From: Escherichia sp. E1V33
Lineage (GTDB): Bacteria > Pseudomonadota > Gammaproteobacteria > Enterobacterales > Enterobacteriaceae
Assembly (NCBI RefSeq): GCF_004211955.1
Contig: NZ_RHJI01000025.1
Location: forward strand, 1 to 52,698
Direction: 5' to 3'
DNA: 52,698 nt
The translations under genes were made by a program, and so were the position numbers. The notes beneath the pieces were generated by a model. It saw nothing but the letters and a program-made list of their open reading frames with translations. It was not told where the DNA came from and made no database searches. Shown here one piece after another: positions 50,593 through 52,698 of the stretch (its first letter is position 1; each line of letters begins with the position of its first letter).

Positions 50593-52587
50593 ATGAGTTT
50601 TACGGCTACAGATTATCCATCCGGCGCACTAGTTGGATCGGGTACACATAACGTGACTTTGAGCGGCAGTGCAGTTCCTGATGGAATGTTACTGTTTGCA
50701 AGTTTAGGGGGTACAGAAACAGTAGGGGAACTATTTACTTATTCTATTAAATTAAAAACTCCTGACACCCTGAACCTGGGCTATGTTTCCCCCGCAGCCA
50801 ACCTGCAGCTCAAACCGATGGTGGGCAAAGATCTGTGTGTCCATATCGAATTGGATGGCGGCGGAAAACGTTATATCAGCGGGCTTGTGACGGCGGCACG
50901 CGTGGCTGGTCACCAGGGACGTTCGGTGGTGTATGAACTGCGGATCGAACCATGGTTAAAAATACTGACCCACACTAGTGACTACAAAGCGTTTCAGAAT
51001 AAGAACGTGGTGGACATCCTGGACGAGGTACTGGATGAGTACCCCTGGCCCGTGGAAAAACGACTGGTGGAAAATTATCCGACTCGCACCTGGCAGGTGC
51101 AGTACGGTGAAACAGATTTCGATTTTATTCAGCGCTTGATGCAGGAGTGGGGTATCTACTGGTGGTTTGAGCACAGCGAGAACAGTCACACGTTAGTGCT
51201 GGCTGATGCCATTAATGTCCACAAGACATGCGCAGATTCGCCGCTGGTGTGTTATTACCAGAAAGGGTTGAAACTGGATAAGGAGTTTATCCATACCATC
51301 ACAGCAAATGAAAGCCTGCGCAGCGGACAGTGGGTGCTGAATGATTTCGACTTTATGAAGCCGCGCTCACTGCTTAAGAGCACCGTGGCTAATCCACGTG
51401 AAACCGGCCTTGCTGAATATGAGCACTACGAATGGCCGGGAGACTACTTCACAAAGAGTGAAGGTGAAATGCTGACACGCATCCGCATGGAAGAACAGCG
51501 TAGCCCCGGTAGTCGGGTACAGGGCAGCGGTAATATTCGTACCCTGATGACAGGTTTTACCTTCACTCTGGAAAACTATCCGGCAGCCGAAGTGAACCGG
51601 GAATATCTGCTGGCACAGACCACGCTATTTATACAGGACAATGCGCAACACAGCGGTCAGGAGCAGCATTTCTCTTACTCAACCAGCTTTGAGTTGCATC
51701 CCACCAATGAAGTTTACCGTCCGCAGCGAACCCTGAGCAAACCCCACACCAAAGGCCCGCAGAGCGCCATCGTCACCGGCCCGGCGGGACAGGAAATCTG
51801 GACGGATAAATATGGCCGGGTGAAAGTTCAGTTTGGCTGGGATCGTTACGGTAAGAATGATGAAAACAGTTCCTGCTGGGTCCGTGTCAGTTATCCGTGG
51901 GCGGGTAAAGGATTCGGTGGTATTCAGATCCCGCGCATTGGTCAGGAAGTTCTAGTGGATTTCAAAAACGGCGATCCGGATTTACCCATTATCGTGGGGC
52001 GGACATACAACCAGGACACCATGCCACCATGGGGACTACCGGGCGCAGCGACGCAAAGTGGGTTTTACAGCCACACCATTGGCGGCGGCCCAACGAATGC
52101 TAACGCCCTGCGTTTTGAGGATAAAACTGGCGGAGAAGAAGTCTGGTTGCATGCCGAGAAAGATCAACGCATTGAAGTAAATAATAATGAAAGCCACTGG
52201 GTGGGGAATAATCGACTTAAAGTTATAGATAAAACAGAAACAGCGATTATTGGTGAGAAGCGTTCTCTTACAGTTCAGACGGATGATATCTCTCTCGCCG
52301 GAGGGGATAAAACGATTCAGACCGTACAGAATTTACGCCTTGCTGCGGGAGATTCCATAATTCTTAGCTGCGGGAAAACTATCCTGCAAATGACCAGTGA
52401 CGGAATATTTAATATAACCTGTAAGAATTTTAATATTACTGCAACAGAGAATGGAAAAATAAATACACAATCAGGGCAGCTTGATTTAAATATGGAAGAC
52501 AGGACGGCAGATATATCTCCGCCTGGAACATTAGAGAAAACAGCCCTTCAGTCGGCAATAGACGCCACCTTCATGACTAAAAAATAA
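50593..52587 (+). CDS. vgrG: Type VI secretion spike protein VgrG
   Basis: 664 residues. N-terminal gp27-like region (about 25-380; [47 protein letters not shown]), gp5-like OB fold (about 396-475; [46 protein letters not shown]), then a short DUF2345-type beta-helix (about 515-635). VgrG trimers tip the T6SS needle and carry effectors. There is no toxic C-terminal extension, so this VgrG should carry separate cargo. The first 55 codons and the last 140 are AT-rich, while the middle is GC-richer, giving a mosaic look. No T6SS structural genes are in view. Confidence 0.92.
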   Translation: MSFTATDYPSGALVGSGTHNVTLSGSAVPDGMLLFASLGGTETVGELFTYSIKLKTPDTLNLGYVSPAANLQLKPMVGKDLCVHIELDGGGKRYISGLVTAARVAGHQGRSVVYELRIEPWLKILTHTSDYKAFQNKNVVDILDEVLDEYPWPVEKRLVENYPTRTWQVQYGETDFDFIQRLMQEWGIYWWFEHSENSHTLVLADAINVHKTCADSPLVCYYQKGLKLDKEFIHTITANESLRSGQWVLNDFDFMKPRSLLKSTVANPRETGLAEYEHYEWPGDYFTKSEGEMLTRIRMEEQRSPGSRVQGSGNIRTLMTGFTFTLENYPAAEVNREYLLAQTTLFIQDNAQHSGQEQHFSYSTSFELHPTNEVYRPQRTLSKPHTKGPQSAIVTGPAGQEIWTDKYGRVKVQFGWDRYGKNDENSSCWVRVSYPWAGKGFGGIQIPRIGQEVLVDFKNGDPDLPIIVGRTYNQDTMPPWGLPGAATQSGFYSHTIGGGPTNANALRFEDKTGGEEVWLHAEKDQRIEVNNNESHWVGNNRLKVIDKTETAIIGEKRSLTVQTDDISLAGGDKTIQTVQNLRLAAGDSIILSCGKTILQMTSDGIFNITCKNFNITATENGKINTQSGQLDLNMEDRTADISPPGTLEKTALQSAIDATFMTKK

Positions 52588-52638
52588 ATAAAACCCCATC
52601 AATAAATAATTCATTTATTAAAAAGGACTCATACCAGT

Positions 52639-52698
52639 ATGACGGAGTATTATCTCAATGAAACTGTTGTAACTTTTCCCGGGAATATTATTCAGGAC
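52639..52698 (+). CDS. Probable DUF1795 (EagR-like) effector chaperone, 3'-truncated by the window
   Basis: The frame ATG 52639 (MTEYYLNETVVTFPGNIIQD...) is open to the last base, with an AAGGA ribosome-binding site. The 20 visible residues resemble the start of DUF1795 proteins, which load Rhs/PAAR effectors on VgrG. Position 51 bases after vgrG fits. With so little sequence the call is tentative. Confidence 0.5.
   Translation, partial: MTEYYLNETVVTFPGNIIQD

Overview
The window is a piece of enterobacterial chromosome that reads gene for gene like the 31-33 minute region of Escherichia coli K-12. Most products are near-identical to their K-12 counterparts (HrpA, AldA, OpgD, RlhA, AnsP), while a few (Trg, YdcK, McbR, CybB) carry many substitutions, so E. 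coli or a close Escherichia relative fits. Family and gene names are recognised from memory of those proteins; no search was run.

Layout. The left edge (2-5287) is the C-terminal 1761 codons of a giant uninterrupted autotransporter (ydbA), followed by pdxI/ydbC, azoR and hrpA. The ydbD-ynbABCD block that lies between ydbC and azoR in K-12 is absent. From 11.4 to 19.5 kb come ydcF, aldA, an intact gapC, cybB, the sRNA gene rydC (a readable pseudoknot), ydcA, the hokB/mokB/sokB type I toxin-antitoxin locus, the chemoreceptor trg with a recognisable sigma-28 promoter, and ydcI. From 19.5 to 31.6 kb come ydcJ, opgD, ydcH, rimL, ydcK, tehAB, ydcL, ydcO/sutR (divergent, with paired palindromes between them), rlhA and yncJ. 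From 31.7 to 34 kb lie hicAB, in which the toxin gene hicA has a one-base deletion while hicB is intact, and the MocR-type regulator ydcR. From 34 to 39.5 kb is the ydcSTUV-patD operon (ABC importer plus gamma-aminobutyraldehyde dehydrogenase). Then follow small membrane genes (yncL, ortT with a perfect FNR box), ydcY, ydcZ, mnaT, curA, mcbR, the TonB receptor yncD and periplasmic yncE (divergent around a Fur-like box), and ansP.

The accessory part starts after ansP. An AT-rich stretch of almost 1 kb with no convincing gene leads into a type VI secretion / Rhs-type island: a free-standing HExxH zinc-metallopeptidase domain (49488-50018), a 4-bp-overlapping small lipoprotein (50015-50371), a VgrG spike protein (50593-52587) whose GC-richer core is framed by AT-rich ends, and the first 20 codons of a probable DUF1795/EagR-like chaperone cut by the right edge. 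I infer that the peptidase and lipoprotein are a periplasm-acting effector and its cognate immunity protein. In K-12 this site carries yncG-yncH-rhsE. The effector/immunity pair is the most interesting feature here. The hicA frameshift, the putative SutR operators and the FNR and CRP boxes are the other points most worth checking.
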